Source of the DNA: Plastoroseomonas hellenica
Lineage (GTDB): Bacteria > Pseudomonadota > Alphaproteobacteria > Acetobacterales > Acetobacteraceae
Reading direction: 5' to 3'
DNA: 64,000 nucleotides
Assembly: GCF_018129085.1 (NCBI RefSeq)
Contig: NZ_JAAGBB010000004.1
Location: 1 to 64,000 of the forward strand
This document shows positions 28,282 to 37,505 of the stretch, piece after piece (the stretch's first letter is position 1; every line of letters begins with the position of its first letter). A program made the translations under genes and the position numbers. The notes below the pieces were generated by a model. The model did no database searches, was not told the DNA's origin, and worked only from the letters and a program-made list of their open reading frames with translations.

Positions 28282-29676
28282 ATGGCAACGTGGCAACCCG
28301 ATCCTTCATTCTATCCTTCACCGAGAATGGCGGCCCAGGCGCCTGCGGAGCGCCTGGCCTATGTGGCGGCCTTCGATCCCGACCGGAAGAAGCCCGACGC
28401 GATCGCCGTGGTCGATGTCGACCCGGGCTCCGCCGACTACTCGCGGATCGTCGGGCAGGTCGGCATGCCGAACATCGGCGACGAATTGCATCACTTCGGC
28501 TGGAACGCCTGCTCGTCCTGTCTCTGCCCGAATGCACCGCACCCGCATATGGAGCGGCGCTATCTCGTGGTCCCGGGCCTTCGCTCATCGCGCCTGCACA
28601 TCATCGACACCAGGCCCGACCCGCGGAACCCGAAGATCATCAAGGTGATCGAGCCGGAGGAGATCGCCAGGAAAGCCGGCTATTCCCGGCTGCACACCAT
28701 CCACTGCGGACCGGAAGGCATCTACGTCAACGCGCTCGGCAATGCCGAGGGCAAGCGGCCCGGCGGGATCTTCCTGCTGGACCCCGAAAGCTTCGATGTT
28801 CTCGGCCAATGGGAGCTGCATCGCGGTCCTCAGGAGCTGGCCTATGATTTCTGGTGGCACCTCGGCCAGGACACCATGGTGACCAGCGAATGGGGAACGC
28901 CTGATACCTTCGAGAGCGGCCTGGTCCCAGAGATCCTGCTCGGCGGCAAGTATGGACGCCGGCTGCACTTCTGGGACCTGCACAAGCGCCGGCATCTGCA
29001 GGAGATCGACTTCGGCGAGGAGTACCAGCTCGTCTTCGAGCTGCGTCCTGCGCATGACCCGACCAAAGCCTATGGCTTCGTCGGCTGCGTGATCAGCCTT
29101 AAGGACCTCTCCTCTTCCATCTGGACCTGGTACCGCGACGGCGACAAATGGGCCGTCAAGAAGATCATCGACATCCCGGCCGAGCCTGCCGATCCCGCCG
29201 ACCTGCCACCTCTGCTGAAGGGGTTCAAGGCGGTACCGCCGCTGGTGACCGACATCGACCTGTCGATGGACGATCGCTTCCTCTACGTATCGTGCTGGGG
29301 CACCGGCGAGATGCTGCAATACGATGTGTCGGATCCGGTGAGCCCGAAGCTCACCGGCAAGGTCCGCATCGGCGGCATCGTGTCGCGGGCGCCGCACCCG
29401 AAGGCCGCGAATGGCGCGCTCAATGGCGGCCCCCAGATGGTCGAGATCAGCCGGGACGGCAAGCGCGTCTATTTCACCAACTCGCTCTATGGCGCCATCG
29501 ACCCGCAATTTTATCCGGACGGGATCGATGGCTGGATGGTGAAGCTCGACGTCGCCGAGAATGGCGGCATCCAGTTCGACGAGCGCTTCTTCATCGACTG
29601 GCCGAAAGGGCATCGCCCGCATCAGGTCCGCCTGGAGGGCGGTGATTGCTCATCTGATTCCTATTGCTACCCGTAG
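28282..29676 (+). CDS. mtoX: Methanethiol oxidase / selenium-binding protein SBP56 family
   Basis: The 464-residue protein matches the SELENBP1/MtoX family along its length. Conserved metal- and thiol-binding stretches are HHFGWNACSSCLCP (H70, H71, C77, C80), TIHCGPEGI, SEWGTP, and the C-terminal HRPHQVRLEGGDCSSDSYC. MtoX is a copper-containing enzyme that converts methanethiol to formaldehyde, H2S and H2O2. No signal peptide is visible here, whereas the Hyphomicrobium enzyme is periplasmic. A membrane protein gene follows after 25 bp. The GSH-dependent formaldehyde dehydrogenase at 51879 could handle the formaldehyde. Confidence 0.88.
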   Translation: MATWQPDPSFYPSPRMAAQAPAERLAYVAAFDPDRKKPDAIAVVDVDPGSADYSRIVGQVGMPNIGDELHHFGWNACSSCLCPNAPHPHMERRYLVVPGLRSSRLHIIDTRPDPRNPKIIKVIEPEEIARKAGYSRLHTIHCGPEGIYVNALGNAEGKRPGGIFLLDPESFDVLGQWELHRGPQELAYDFWWHLGQDTMVTSEWGTPDTFESGLVPEILLGGKYGRRLHFWDLHKRRHLQEIDFGEEYQLVFELRPAHDPTKAYGFVGCVISLKDLSSSIWTWYRDGDKWAVKKIIDIPAEPADPADLPPLLKGFKAVPPLVTDIDLSMDDRFLYVSCWGTGEMLQYDVSDPVSPKLTGKVRIGGIVSRAPHPKAANGALNGGPQMVEISRDGKRVYFTNSLYGAIDPQFYPDGIDGWMVKLDVAENGGIQFDERFFIDWPKGHRPHQVRLEGGDCSSDSYCYP

Positions 29677-29701
29677 CCGGTGAAGGGCGCGGGCGCGGCC
29701 G

Positions 29702-30328
29702 ATGACGGAGATCTCGCCCTGGCTCGTGCTCGCGGGCCTGGGCGCGTTCCATGGCGCCAACCCCGCCATGGGATGGCTGTTCGCGGTGGCACTCGGGCTG
29801 CATCGGCAGAGCCGGCGGGTCATGTGGCTGTCCCTTGTCCCGATCGCGGTCGGGCATGCGGCTTCGATCGCCGCCGTCGTGGTCGCGGTCGTGACGCTCG
29901 GGCTCGTCATGGATCGACGCGTCCTGGATGCGCTCGCCGGGACCGCGCTGCTGGGCTGGGCCGCCTATTACGCTCTCTACGGGCATCGCCATCGCGTGCG
30001 CGTCGGCATGCGGACCGGCATGGTCGGCCTTGGGCTGTGGTCCTTCCTGATGGCGACGGGCCATGGCGCCGGCCTGATGCTCATCCCCGTCATCATCCCG
30101 TTGTGCCTTCCGACATCGCCGGCGCAGGGCGCCTCCGCGATGGACATCGCGCCGGTCTCTCTCGCGGCCGTGGCCGTGCATACGGGCGCCATGCTGGCCG
30201 TGACCGCGGCGGTGGCAGGGCTGGTCCATGAATGGTTGGGATTGGCGTTCCTGCGTCGCGGATGGATCAATCTCGATCTGATCTGGATCGCGGCACTGGC
30301 GGTGACCGGTCTCCTCCTCATCCTGTGA
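29702..30328 (+). CDS. Multi-spanning membrane protein linked to methanethiol oxidase gene
   Basis: The 208-residue protein has about six predicted helices and conserved-looking polar positions in them: GAFHGANPAMGWLFAVALGL (residues 14-33), AVGHAAS, and ATGHGAGLMLIP. The spaced His residues inside helices resemble metal transporters or chaperones (NicO, HupE/UreJ type) in style, but I cannot assign a family. Starting 25 bp after mtoX, it probably belongs to the same transcript, so supply of copper or export of a product is a possible role. This is inference. Confidence 0.65.
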   Translation: MTEISPWLVLAGLGAFHGANPAMGWLFAVALGLHRQSRRVMWLSLVPIAVGHAASIAAVVVAVVTLGLVMDRRVLDALAGTALLGWAAYYALYGHRHRVRVGMRTGMVGLGLWSFLMATGHGAGLMLIPVIIPLCLPTSPAQGASAMDIAPVSLAAVAVHTGAMLAVTAAVAGLVHEWLGLAFLRRGWINLDLIWIAALAVTGLLLIL

Positions 30329-30504
30329 CGGGCGACGGGGCGGCGCACGAATGGTGGCAACCAAGCACGGCAAAGGCAGCGCGACGCGCGGGACACCCGC
30401 TTGCCTTGCCGGGCATCGGCTGGCCTAATGCCTCAAGGACACGGGACGGCATCGACCGAACCGGCCGGAGGAAACGTCGTGATGCCGCAGGACGGCCCAC
30501 GCCC

Positions 30505-31494
30505 ATGGTGATCTATCTGCTGCGCCGCCTCGGCCTGGCGCTGCTCACCTGCGTGTTCATTTCCGTGCTCACCTTCATCATCATCCGCCTGCCGCCGGGC
30601 GATTTCGTCGACGCCTATATCGCCAACCTCGCGGCCAGCGGCAGCTCGGTCTCCGTCGAGCAGGCCCAGGCGATGCGCCAGGAATACGGGTTCGACCGGC
30701 CCGTGGTGGTGCAATACGCCTTCTGGATCGGGCGCGTCCTGCAAGGGGATTTCGGCGTCTCCATGATGTGGCGCCGGCCGGTGACGGAGGTGATCGGCGA
30801 CCGGCTCTGGCTCACCATGGTGGTCTCGGTCGCGGCGTTGTTCCTCACCTGGATGATCGCGCTGCCGATCGGCATCTACTCCGCGATGCGGCAATACTCC
30901 TTCGGCGACTATCTGTTCACGACGCTCGGCTTCATCGGCCTCGCCATCCCGAATTTCCTGCTGGCGCTGATCCTGATGTATCTCGGCTTCCGCTATCTCG
31001 GGCTCAATGTCGGCGGGCTGTTCTCGGCCGAATATGTGCAGGCGCCCTGGAGCTGGGCGCGCGTCTGGGACCTCGCGAAGCACCTGCCGCTGCCGGCGGC
31101 GGTGCTGGCGATGGCCGGCACCGCGCAGCTCATCCGCATCATGCGCGCCAATCTGCTCGATGAGCTGCGCAAGCCCTACGTCATCACCGCCCGCGCCAAG
31201 GGACTGACGGAGCGGCGCGCCATCCTGAAATACCCGGTGCGCGCGGCGCTGAACCCCTTCGCGAGCTCGCTCGCCTACCTGTTCCCCTATCTCGTCTCCG
31301 GCAGCATCATCGTCTCGCTCGTGCTGGGGCTGCCGACGGTGGGGCCGCTGCTGCTGCAGGCGCTGGTTGCCCAGGACATGTTCCTGGCCGGCACCATCGT
31401 GTTGCTGCTCGGCATCATGACCGTCATCGGCACGCTGATCTCCGACCTGCTGCTGATGTGGATCGACCCGCGCATCCGGCTGGAGGGACGCTGA
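30505..31494 (+). CDS. Peptide-type ABC importer permease, DppB/OppB-like
   Basis: The 329-residue membrane protein starts MVIYLLRRLGLALLTCVFIS, has the N-terminal domain GDFVDAYIANLAASGSSVS and RQEYGFDRPVVVQY, and about six helices. The ATPase-coupling EAA loop is TARAKGLTERRAILKYPVR. It pairs with the permease encoded three bases after its stop. A run of five genes from here to 36705 encodes a full importer. The segment 30329-30504 holds no clear gene. Confidence 0.92.
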   Translation: MVIYLLRRLGLALLTCVFISVLTFIIIRLPPGDFVDAYIANLAASGSSVSVEQAQAMRQEYGFDRPVVVQYAFWIGRVLQGDFGVSMMWRRPVTEVIGDRLWLTMVVSVAALFLTWMIALPIGIYSAMRQYSFGDYLFTTLGFIGLAIPNFLLALILMYLGFRYLGLNVGGLFSAEYVQAPWSWARVWDLAKHLPLPAAVLAMAGTAQLIRIMRANLLDELRKPYVITARAKGLTERRAILKYPVRAALNPFASSLAYLFPYLVSGSIIVSLVLGLPTVGPLLLQALVAQDMFLAGTIVLLLGIMTVIGTLISDLLLMWIDPRIRLEGR

Positions 31495-31497
31495 TCC

Positions 31498-32655
31498 ATG
31501 AGCGTCAGCACCGCCAGCGATCCGCCAGCCAGCGACCCGCGGGCCTCCGACCCCAAAGCCGCGGCCGCCGAGGCGCGCTATGCGGAGGCGACCCAGCTCC
31601 AGCTCACCTGGTGGCGATTCCGTCGCCACAAGCTCGCGGTGGTGAGCCTCTTCGTCATCGCCCTCTTCTACGGCATCGCGATCTTCGCCGACTTCCTCGC
31701 CGCGAGCGATCCGCACGCGACCGATGCGCGGCGCAGCTTCATCCCGCCGCAGGGCATCCACCTCTTCGACGAGAACGGCTTCAATCCGCATGTCTATGGG
31801 CTGCGCGGCGTACGCAACCCGCGCACCTTCCAGCTCAGCTACTCGCCCGATCCCGCGCGCAAGCTGCCGGTGCGGCTCTTCACGCGCGGCTACACCTACA
31901 ACCTGCTCGGGCTGATCGAGACCGACATCCATCTCTTCGGCATCGAGGGAGGCCGGCCCGGCGAGGGCATCTTCCTGCTCGGCACCGACCAGCTCGGGCG
32001 CGACCTCTATTCGCGCATGATGGTGGCGACCCGCGTCTCGCTCTCGATCGGCCTCGCCGGCGTGACCTTGAGCCTGTTCCTCGGCGTGCTGCTGGGCGGC
32101 ATCTCCGGCCTTTATGGCGGCTGGGTGGACCTCCTGATCCAGCGCTTGATCGAGCTGCTGCGGTCGGTGCCGACCATCCCGCTCTGGATGGGCCTGGCCG
32201 CCGCGCTGCCCCGCACCTGGAGCGTGATCGAGGTCTATTTCGCGATCACCATCATCATCTCCCTGATTGGCTGGACCGACCTGGCGCGCGTCGTGCGCGG
32301 GCGGTTCCTGGCCTTGCGGGAGGAAGATTTCGTGGTCGCGGCCGAACTCTCCGGCGCCAGTCAGGGGCGGATCATCTTCCGCCACATGCTGCCTTCCTTC
32401 GCGAGCCACGTCATCGCCGCGACTAGCCTTGCGCTGCCGGCGATGATCATCAGCGAGACCTCACTGAGCTTCCTCGGCCTCGGGCTGCGGCCGCCGGCGG
32501 TGAGCTGGGGGATCCTGCTGCAGGACGCGCAGAACATCCAGGTGCTGGCCGGTGCCCCCTGGCTGCTCTCGGCCGCGGTGCCGGTCACCCTGGTGATCCT
32601 GGCCTTCAACTTCCTCGGAGACGGGCTGCGTGATGCAGCAGACCCCTATGGCTGA
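31498..32655 (+). CDS. Peptide-type ABC importer permease, DppC/OppC-like
   Basis: The 385-residue permease has a long cytoplasmic head (Ala/Ser/Asp-rich, residues 1-45), a first helix near 55-75, a periplasmic insertion (about 80-165) and the core domain with GTDQLGRDLYSRMM and the EAA loop AAELSGASQGRIIFRHMLPS. The periplasmic insert is larger than in E. coli DppC, which is common in the branch with large binding proteins. It overlaps the downstream ATPase start, so translation is coupled. Confidence 0.92.
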   Translation: MSVSTASDPPASDPRASDPKAAAAEARYAEATQLQLTWWRFRRHKLAVVSLFVIALFYGIAIFADFLAASDPHATDARRSFIPPQGIHLFDENGFNPHVYGLRGVRNPRTFQLSYSPDPARKLPVRLFTRGYTYNLLGLIETDIHLFGIEGGRPGEGIFLLGTDQLGRDLYSRMMVATRVSLSIGLAGVTLSLFLGVLLGGISGLYGGWVDLLIQRLIELLRSVPTIPLWMGLAAALPRTWSVIEVYFAITIIISLIGWTDLARVVRGRFLALREEDFVVAAELSGASQGRIIFRHMLPSFASHVIAATSLALPAMIISETSLSFLGLGLRPPAVSWGILLQDAQNIQVLAGAPWLLSAAVPVTLVILAFNFLGDGLRDAADPYG

Positions 32656-33658
32656 ACGCACAGCTCTCGCGATCCGCGACCTCGCCGTGCAGTTCGAGAG
32701 CGAGCAAGGCGTGGTGCGCGCGCTGGACGGTGTCAGCTTCGACCTGCACGCCGGCCGCACCCTCGGCATCGTCGGCGAAAGCGGTTGCGGCAAGAGCGTC
32801 ACCGCGCGGTCGATCCTGCGCATCGTCGACCGGCCCGGCCGCATCACCGGCGGGCACATGCTGCTCGACCCTGGCACGCCGCAGGAGGTGGACCTCGCAG
32901 CACTCGACCCGGAATCGAAGCGCATGCGCGAGGTGCGCGGCGGCCGCATCGGACTGATCTTCCAGGAACCGATGACCGCGCTCAGCGTCCACTACACCGT
33001 CGGCAACCAGATCATCGAAGCGGTGCGCCAGCACAGCGACGTCTCCAAGGAGGAAGCCCGCAACCGCGCCATCGAGCTGCTGCGCGAGGTCGGCATCCCG
33101 CGCCCGGAGACGCGCATCTCCGCCTATCCCTTCGAGCTGTCGGGCGGCCTCCGCCAGCGGGTCGGCATCGCCATGGCGCTGGCCGGCGATCCCGAGATCG
33201 TCATCGCCGATGAGCCGACCACCGCGCTCGACGTCACCACCCAGGCGCAGATCCTGGCGCTGCTGCGGCGCCTGCAAGCGGAGAAAAACATCGCGCTGAT
33301 GCTCATCACCCATGACATGGGGGTGATCGCCGAAATGGCGGACGAGGTCGCGGTGATGTATCTCGGCCGGGTCGTGGAATTCGCGCCGGTGCAGCAGGTC
33401 TTCGCGGCCCCGCGCCATCCCTATACCCGCGCCCTGTTGCGCGCGGTGCCGAGCATCCTGGCGACGCCGCGCCAGCGCCTCTCGACCATCGGCGGCGCGG
33501 TGCCGCATCCGGGCTCGCGGCCCACGGGCTGCGCCTATCATCCGCGCTGTTCGGAACGGATCGGCGCCATCTGCATGGAGCAGCGGCCGCGGCCGGTGCC
33601 ATCGGGCGAAGCCGGCGCAAGCTGCTTCAAGGATGAGGCGCGGGAGCAGGCGGCATGA
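32633..33658 (+). CDS. Peptide-type ABC importer ATPase, DppD/OppD-like
   Basis: From ATG at 32633 the protein has 341 residues; a GTG directly before and an ATG at 32648 are alternatives. It contains Walker [10 protein letters not shown]-loop FQEPMTALS, signature [15 protein letters not shown], Walker [12 protein letters not shown], the H-loop THDM, and the C-terminal oligopeptide domain with a Cys-rich end ([18 protein letters not shown]) that binds a 4Fe-4S cluster in studied members. The gene overlaps both neighbours (permease by 23 bases, next ATPase by 4). Confidence 0.93.
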   Translation: MQQTPMAERTALAIRDLAVQFESEQGVVRALDGVSFDLHAGRTLGIVGESGCGKSVTARSILRIVDRPGRITGGHMLLDPGTPQEVDLAALDPESKRMREVRGGRIGLIFQEPMTALSVHYTVGNQIIEAVRQHSDVSKEEARNRAIELLREVGIPRPETRISAYPFELSGGLRQRVGIAMALAGDPEIVIADEPTTALDVTTQAQILALLRRLQAEKNIALMLITHDMGVIAEMADEVAVMYLGRVVEFAPVQQVFAAPRHPYTRALLRAVPSILATPRQRLSTIGGAVPHPGSRPTGCAYHPRCSERIGAICMEQRPRPVPSGEAGASCFKDEAREQAA

Positions 33659-34656
33659 ACCTGCTCGAAGTCGAAGACCTCAAGAAGCACTACCCGATCC
33701 GCGCGGGGCTGTTGCGGCGCGAGGTCGGGCGGGTGCGCGCGGTCGATGGCGTCAGTTTCCACATCGCCAAGGGCGAGACGCTGGCGCTGGTCGGCGAGAG
33801 CGGCTGCGGCAAGACCACCGTCTCCCGCTGCATCCTGCGCGCCTTGCCGGTGACTTCCGGCGCCATTCGCTTCGCGACCGGCGACGGCGAAGCTGCGGTC
33901 GATCTCGCGACGCTGCCGAAGCGGCAAATTCGGCCGCTGAGGCGGCACATGCAGATGATCTTCCAGGATCCCTACGCGTCGCTCAACCCGCGCATGATGG
34001 TGGGCGACATCATCGCGGAACCACTGAAGGTCAATGGCGTCCCCGCCGCCGAGCGGCGCGATCGGGTGCTGGAGCTGCTGGAGCTGGTGCAGATGCCGCC
34101 GGGTGCGCGCACCCGCTTCCCGCATGCCTTCTCCGGCGGGCAGCGCCAGCGCGTCGGCATCGCGCGCGCGCTGGCGCTCAACCCGAAGCTCGTGGTGGCG
34201 GATGAGCCGGTCTCGGCGCTCGATGTCTCGGTGCAGGCCCAGATCATCAACCTGTTGCTCGACCTGCAGGACCGGCTTGGCCTCTCCATGCTGTTCGTGG
34301 CGCATGACCTCAGCGTGGTGCGCCATGTCAGCGATCGGGTGGCCGTGATGTATGTCGGGCGCATCGTGGAGGTGGCGCCGACCGACGCGCTCTACCGCGC
34401 GCCGCTGCACCCCTATACCGAAGCGCTGTTGGCCGCGGTGCCGGCGCCGGATCCGACGCGGCGGAGCCGCCGCCGGGTCGCACAGGGGGAGGTCGCGGAT
34501 CCCGCGAACCCGCCGCCCGGCTGCGCTTTCCACCCGCGCTGCCCCTACGCCGTCGAGCGCTGCCGCCAGGAGCGGCCGGAGCTGATGCCGGCTGGCAATG
34601 GGCGCGCCGTGAGCTGCCATCGCGCCGGGGAGCTGGAGCTCGCTGGCGTCCGTTGA
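33655..34656 (+). CDS. Peptide-type ABC importer ATPase, DppF/OppF-like
   Basis: The 333-residue second ATPase carries Walker A GESGCGKT, the Q-loop region [15 protein letters not shown], signature [15 protein letters not shown], Walker [12 protein letters not shown] and the C-terminal Cys motif [17 protein letters not shown]. It forms the heterodimer with the preceding ATPase. The start overlaps the previous stop (ATGA). The gene ends 27 bp before the binding protein start. Confidence 0.93.
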   Translation: MNLLEVEDLKKHYPIRAGLLRREVGRVRAVDGVSFHIAKGETLALVGESGCGKTTVSRCILRALPVTSGAIRFATGDGEAAVDLATLPKRQIRPLRRHMQMIFQDPYASLNPRMMVGDIIAEPLKVNGVPAAERRDRVLELLELVQMPPGARTRFPHAFSGGQRQRVGIARALALNPKLVVADEPVSALDVSVQAQIINLLLDLQDRLGLSMLFVAHDLSVVRHVSDRVAVMYVGRIVEVAPTDALYRAPLHPYTEALLAAVPAPDPTRRSRRRVAQGEVADPANPPPGCAFHPRCPYAVERCRQERPELMPAGNGRAVSCHRAGELELAGVR

Positions 34657-34683
34657 CCCAAGAAGCACAAGGGAGGGAACGCC

Positions 34684-36705
34684 ATGCGGCGCAGGGAGCT
34701 TGGCATTGTGGCGCTGGCCGGATGGGCTGGCGCGGCAGCCGCGCAGACATCCGGCGGCTTCCAGGATTCGGGGCTGATCGGCACCTTGGAAGGCCCGACC
34801 ATCCTGACCGACGCGCCGCGGCCCGCGCAATTCAAGGAAGCCCCGATGCTGGCGGAGCAGGTGCGCGCCGGCCGCCTGCCGCCGGTCGAGCAGCGCCTGC
34901 CGCAGGATGTGATGGTGATCCGGCCGCTGCGCAGCATCGGCAAGTATGGCGGCACCTGGCGGCGCGGCTTCATCGGCCCGGGCGACAGCGAGAACGGCAA
35001 CCGCATCATGTCGGCCGACAAACCGCTTTTCTTCGACGAGAGCGGCACGCAGCTGCGCCCCTGCCTCGCCCGCGGCTGGGAGGTCAGCGAGGATGGCAAG
35101 CGCACCACGCTGCATCTGCGGCGCGGGCTGCGCTGGTCGGATGGATCTCCACATACCGCCGATGACTGGCTGTTCTGGTTCCAGGACCTCTACACCAATC
35201 GCGACCTGGTGCCGGCGCCAGCGCCGGAGCTCGCCTCCAACGGCAAGCCGGGCCGCATGGTGAAGGTCGACGACCATACCGTCGCCTTCGAGTTCGAGGA
35301 GCCGTATTTCCTGTTCCCGCAACTGCTGGCCGGCGACACGCTGGTGGGCGGCGGCAGCACGCGGCTGCAGTCCCAGGGCCAGACCTACGGCCTCTACGCG
35401 CCGGCCGCCTATCTGAAGCCCTTCCTGCCCAAATACACGCCGGTCGAGACGCTGACCCAGCAGGCGCGCGCGGCGGGCTTCGGCAATTGGGTGGAGCTGT
35501 TCAAGTTCAAGTCGGACTGGCGGCTGAACCGCGACCTGCCGACGCTCAGCGCCTGGCGGATGGTGCAGCCGATCAACACCCAGCTCTGGGTGCTGGAGCG
35601 CAACCCCTACTACTACGCGGTCGACATCGAAGGGCAGCAGCTTCCCTATATCGACCGCGTGCAGATGAGCCTGGCCGAGAATCCGGAGGTCGTGAACCTG
35701 CGCGCGATCGCCGGCGAATACGACTACCAGGAGCGCTTCATCGATCTCGGCAAGCTGCCGGTGATCATCGAGAACCAGCAGCGCAGCCGCTACAAGGTGC
35801 ATCTCGATCCCGGCTTCAATGGCGCCGATTCCGTGCTGTTCCCGACGCTCACCTATACCGAGGACCGCGAGATCGGCGAGCTGCTGCGCAATGTGAATTT
35901 CCGCCGCGCGCTGTCGCTCGGCATCGAGCGCGAGCAGCTCAACGAGGCCTTCTGGCTCGGGCTCGGAACACCGGGTTCGGTGATCCCGGATGACACCCTG
36001 CCGGAAAGCCCGGGCGGCGAGTGGCGGCGCAGATGGTCGACGCATGACCCGGCGCAGGCGAACCGGCTGCTCGACGGCATCGGGCTCAATCGCCGCGATC
36101 GCGAAGGCTTCCGGCTGCGCCGTGACAATGGCCAGCGCCTCAGGATCGAGATCGCGGTCGGGCAGACATTGTCAGCAACCTGGCCGCAGCAGGCCGAAAT
36201 GATCGTGCAACACTGGCGCGGCATCGGCATCGCGGCCGATGTGAAGGTGATGGAGCGCAGCCTCTGGACCACCCGCGCCTTGACCGACCAGCACCAGATC
36301 GCGCTCTGGACCAACAACGGCACCGAGAGCCTGTATCTCTATCCGCGCTATGTGCTGCCAGTCGATCCGATCGGCGGCGTCATGAGCAATGTCTATGCGG
36401 CCTGGTACGCCTCGAACGGGGCGCGCGGTTCGCCGCCGCCGGACCCCGAGATGATGCGCGCCTACACGCTGATGCGGGCGGCGACCGGCCAGCAGCAGGC
36501 GCAGCGCAACGAGACCGCGAAGGAGGTCTGGAAGATCGCGGTCGACCAGCAATGGGGCATCGGCCTGGTCGGCCTCTCGCCCGCCTTCATGGGGGTGCGG
36601 GTGGTGAGCGAGCGGCTGGAGAATGTGCCGGGCCGCACCGGCATCTCCCAGCATTGCCGCACGCCCTGGGGCGCGCATCCGGAGCAGTGGTATTTTAAGA
36701 GCTGA
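34684..36705 (+). CDS. Large ABC substrate-binding protein of the peptide-type importer
   Basis: This 673-residue binding protein is about 130 residues longer than the other two peptide-type binding proteins in the window. It opens with a short export signal (RRELGIVALAGWAGAAAAQ), then has SIGKYGGTWRRGF, WSDGSPHTADDW and ERNPYYYAVDIEGQQLPYIDR, typical of the cluster C proteins that travel with DppC-type permeases having a large periplasmic insert. It completes the five-gene operon, following permeases and ATPases rather than preceding them. A tandem palindromic repeat follows 27 bp later. Confidence 0.88.
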   Translation: MRRRELGIVALAGWAGAAAAQTSGGFQDSGLIGTLEGPTILTDAPRPAQFKEAPMLAEQVRAGRLPPVEQRLPQDVMVIRPLRSIGKYGGTWRRGFIGPGDSENGNRIMSADKPLFFDESGTQLRPCLARGWEVSEDGKRTTLHLRRGLRWSDGSPHTADDWLFWFQDLYTNRDLVPAPAPELASNGKPGRMVKVDDHTVAFEFEEPYFLFPQLLAGDTLVGGGSTRLQSQGQTYGLYAPAAYLKPFLPKYTPVETLTQQARAAGFGNWVELFKFKSDWRLNRDLPTLSAWRMVQPINTQLWVLERNPYYYAVDIEGQQLPYIDRVQMSLAENPEVVNLRAIAGEYDYQERFIDLGKLPVIIENQQRSRYKVHLDPGFNGADSVLFPTLTYTEDREIGELLRNVNFRRALSLGIEREQLNEAFWLGLGTPGSVIPDDTLPESPGGEWRRRWSTHDPAQANRLLDGIGLNRRDREGFRLRRDNGQRLRIEIAVGQTLSATWPQQAEMIVQHWRGIGIAADVKVMERSLWTTRALTDQHQIALWTNNGTESLYLYPRYVLPVDPIGGVMSNVYAAWYASNGARGSPPPDPEMMRAYTLMRAATGQQQAQRNETAKEVWKIAVDQQWGIGLVGLSPAFMGVRVVSERLENVPGRTGISQHCRTPWGAHPEQWYFKS

Positions 36706-36732
36706 AGCACCGATGAAGCTCAGCCTCGTCAG

Positions 36733-36903
36733 TGGAGCGTCCGATTCAGATCTCCGGGCCTTTCGGCCCTCCGATCATCGGGTGCTTTGGTGGAGCGTCC
36801 GATTCAGATCTCCGGGCCTTTCGGCCCTCCGATCATCGGGTGCCTTGGTGGAGCGTCCGATTCAGATCTCCGGGCCTTTCGGCCCTCCGATCATCGGACG
36901 CTC
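36733..36903. repeat. Three tandem 58-bp palindromic repeats
   Basis: Units begin TGGAGCGTCCGATTCAGATC at 36733, 36791 and 36849 (period 58). Each contains CGGGCCTTTCGGCCC, a 5-bp hairpin. In the last unit GAGCGTCCGAT (36851-36861) and ATCGGACGCTC (36893-36903) form perfect 11-bp arms; the first two units have GGGTGC in place of GGACGC at their right ends. The right end overlaps the stop codon of the convergent ImmA-like gene. It may act as a bidirectional terminator or as a REP-type mRNA stabiliser. Confidence 0.9.
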
Positions 36904-37411
36904 ACCCAAGGCCGAGCTCCTCCAACCGGATGCGCATTGCGGCTTCCGAGACGTCGAAGGTGCGGACGAGGTGCGCGAGCGATGGGTTGGCGCGGAATTC
37001 CTCGCGCACCAACGGCGCCGGCATCACGAGATCGGCCGCGAAACGGTCCGCCTGACGTTCCATGCGCTTATGGGCGCTGCCCTGATAGGCCTCGTATTCT
37101 GCGTCATCCTCGAACATGGATCGGTGCAGCAGGGCATGCGCCAGCTCATGCGCCAGGGTGTAGCGCCGTGCCGCCGGCGGGCAGCGGGCGCTGATCTCGA
37201 TGGTGAAGATCTCGCGGCCGCCCCGGATCTCGCGGCTGATCTGCCCCCAGGTCGCCTTCGGCAGCCGGGCCTGCAGGCGCAGGCCCATGCCGAGCGCCGC
37301 CACCATGCCGGCCAGGTCGACCGGGGCACGTTGCAGGAAAGGCCGGATGATCGCCTCCGCCGGCATGTCCGACCGCGGCGCGAAAAGGCTGCCGGTATAG
37401 GGGATGGTCAT
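36902..37411 (-). CDS. ImmA/IrrE-family metallo-endopeptidase
   Basis: From ATG at 37411 (a TTG at 37447 is a weaker option) the protein has 169 residues. The zinc motif is H88-E-L-A-H92 (YTLAHELAHALLH), followed by ERQADRFAADLVMP, whose Glu/Asp region supplies the third ligand. Relatives cleave or inactivate repressors (ImmA) or act in stress response (IrrE), usually beside an Xre-type HTH protein; none is encoded next to this one and no HTH is fused to it. The stop codon lies in the third tandem repeat. Confidence 0.83.
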   Translation of the reverse strand: MTIPYTGSLFAPRSDMPAEAIIRPFLQRAPVDLAGMVAALGMGLRLQARLPKATWGQISREIRGGREIFTIEISARCPPAARRYTLAHELAHALLHRSMFEDDAEYEAYQGSAHKRMERQADRFAADLVMPAPLVREEFRANPSLAHLVRTFDVSEAAMRIRLEELGLG

Positions 37412-37505
37412 CGCGACCAAAGTGGCGGGGCCGGCCGAACAGATCAAGAACCACCCCGGCGGCGCTGGCGGCGCTCCCTGTCCCGACGGGCGCGCCGCCG
37501 CGCGC

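Noticed and set aside
29659-29676. Selenocysteine codon at the end of the selenium-binding protein
   Set aside because: The C-terminal Cys residues are encoded by TGC, and the frame ends in a normal stop; no in-frame TGA was seen.
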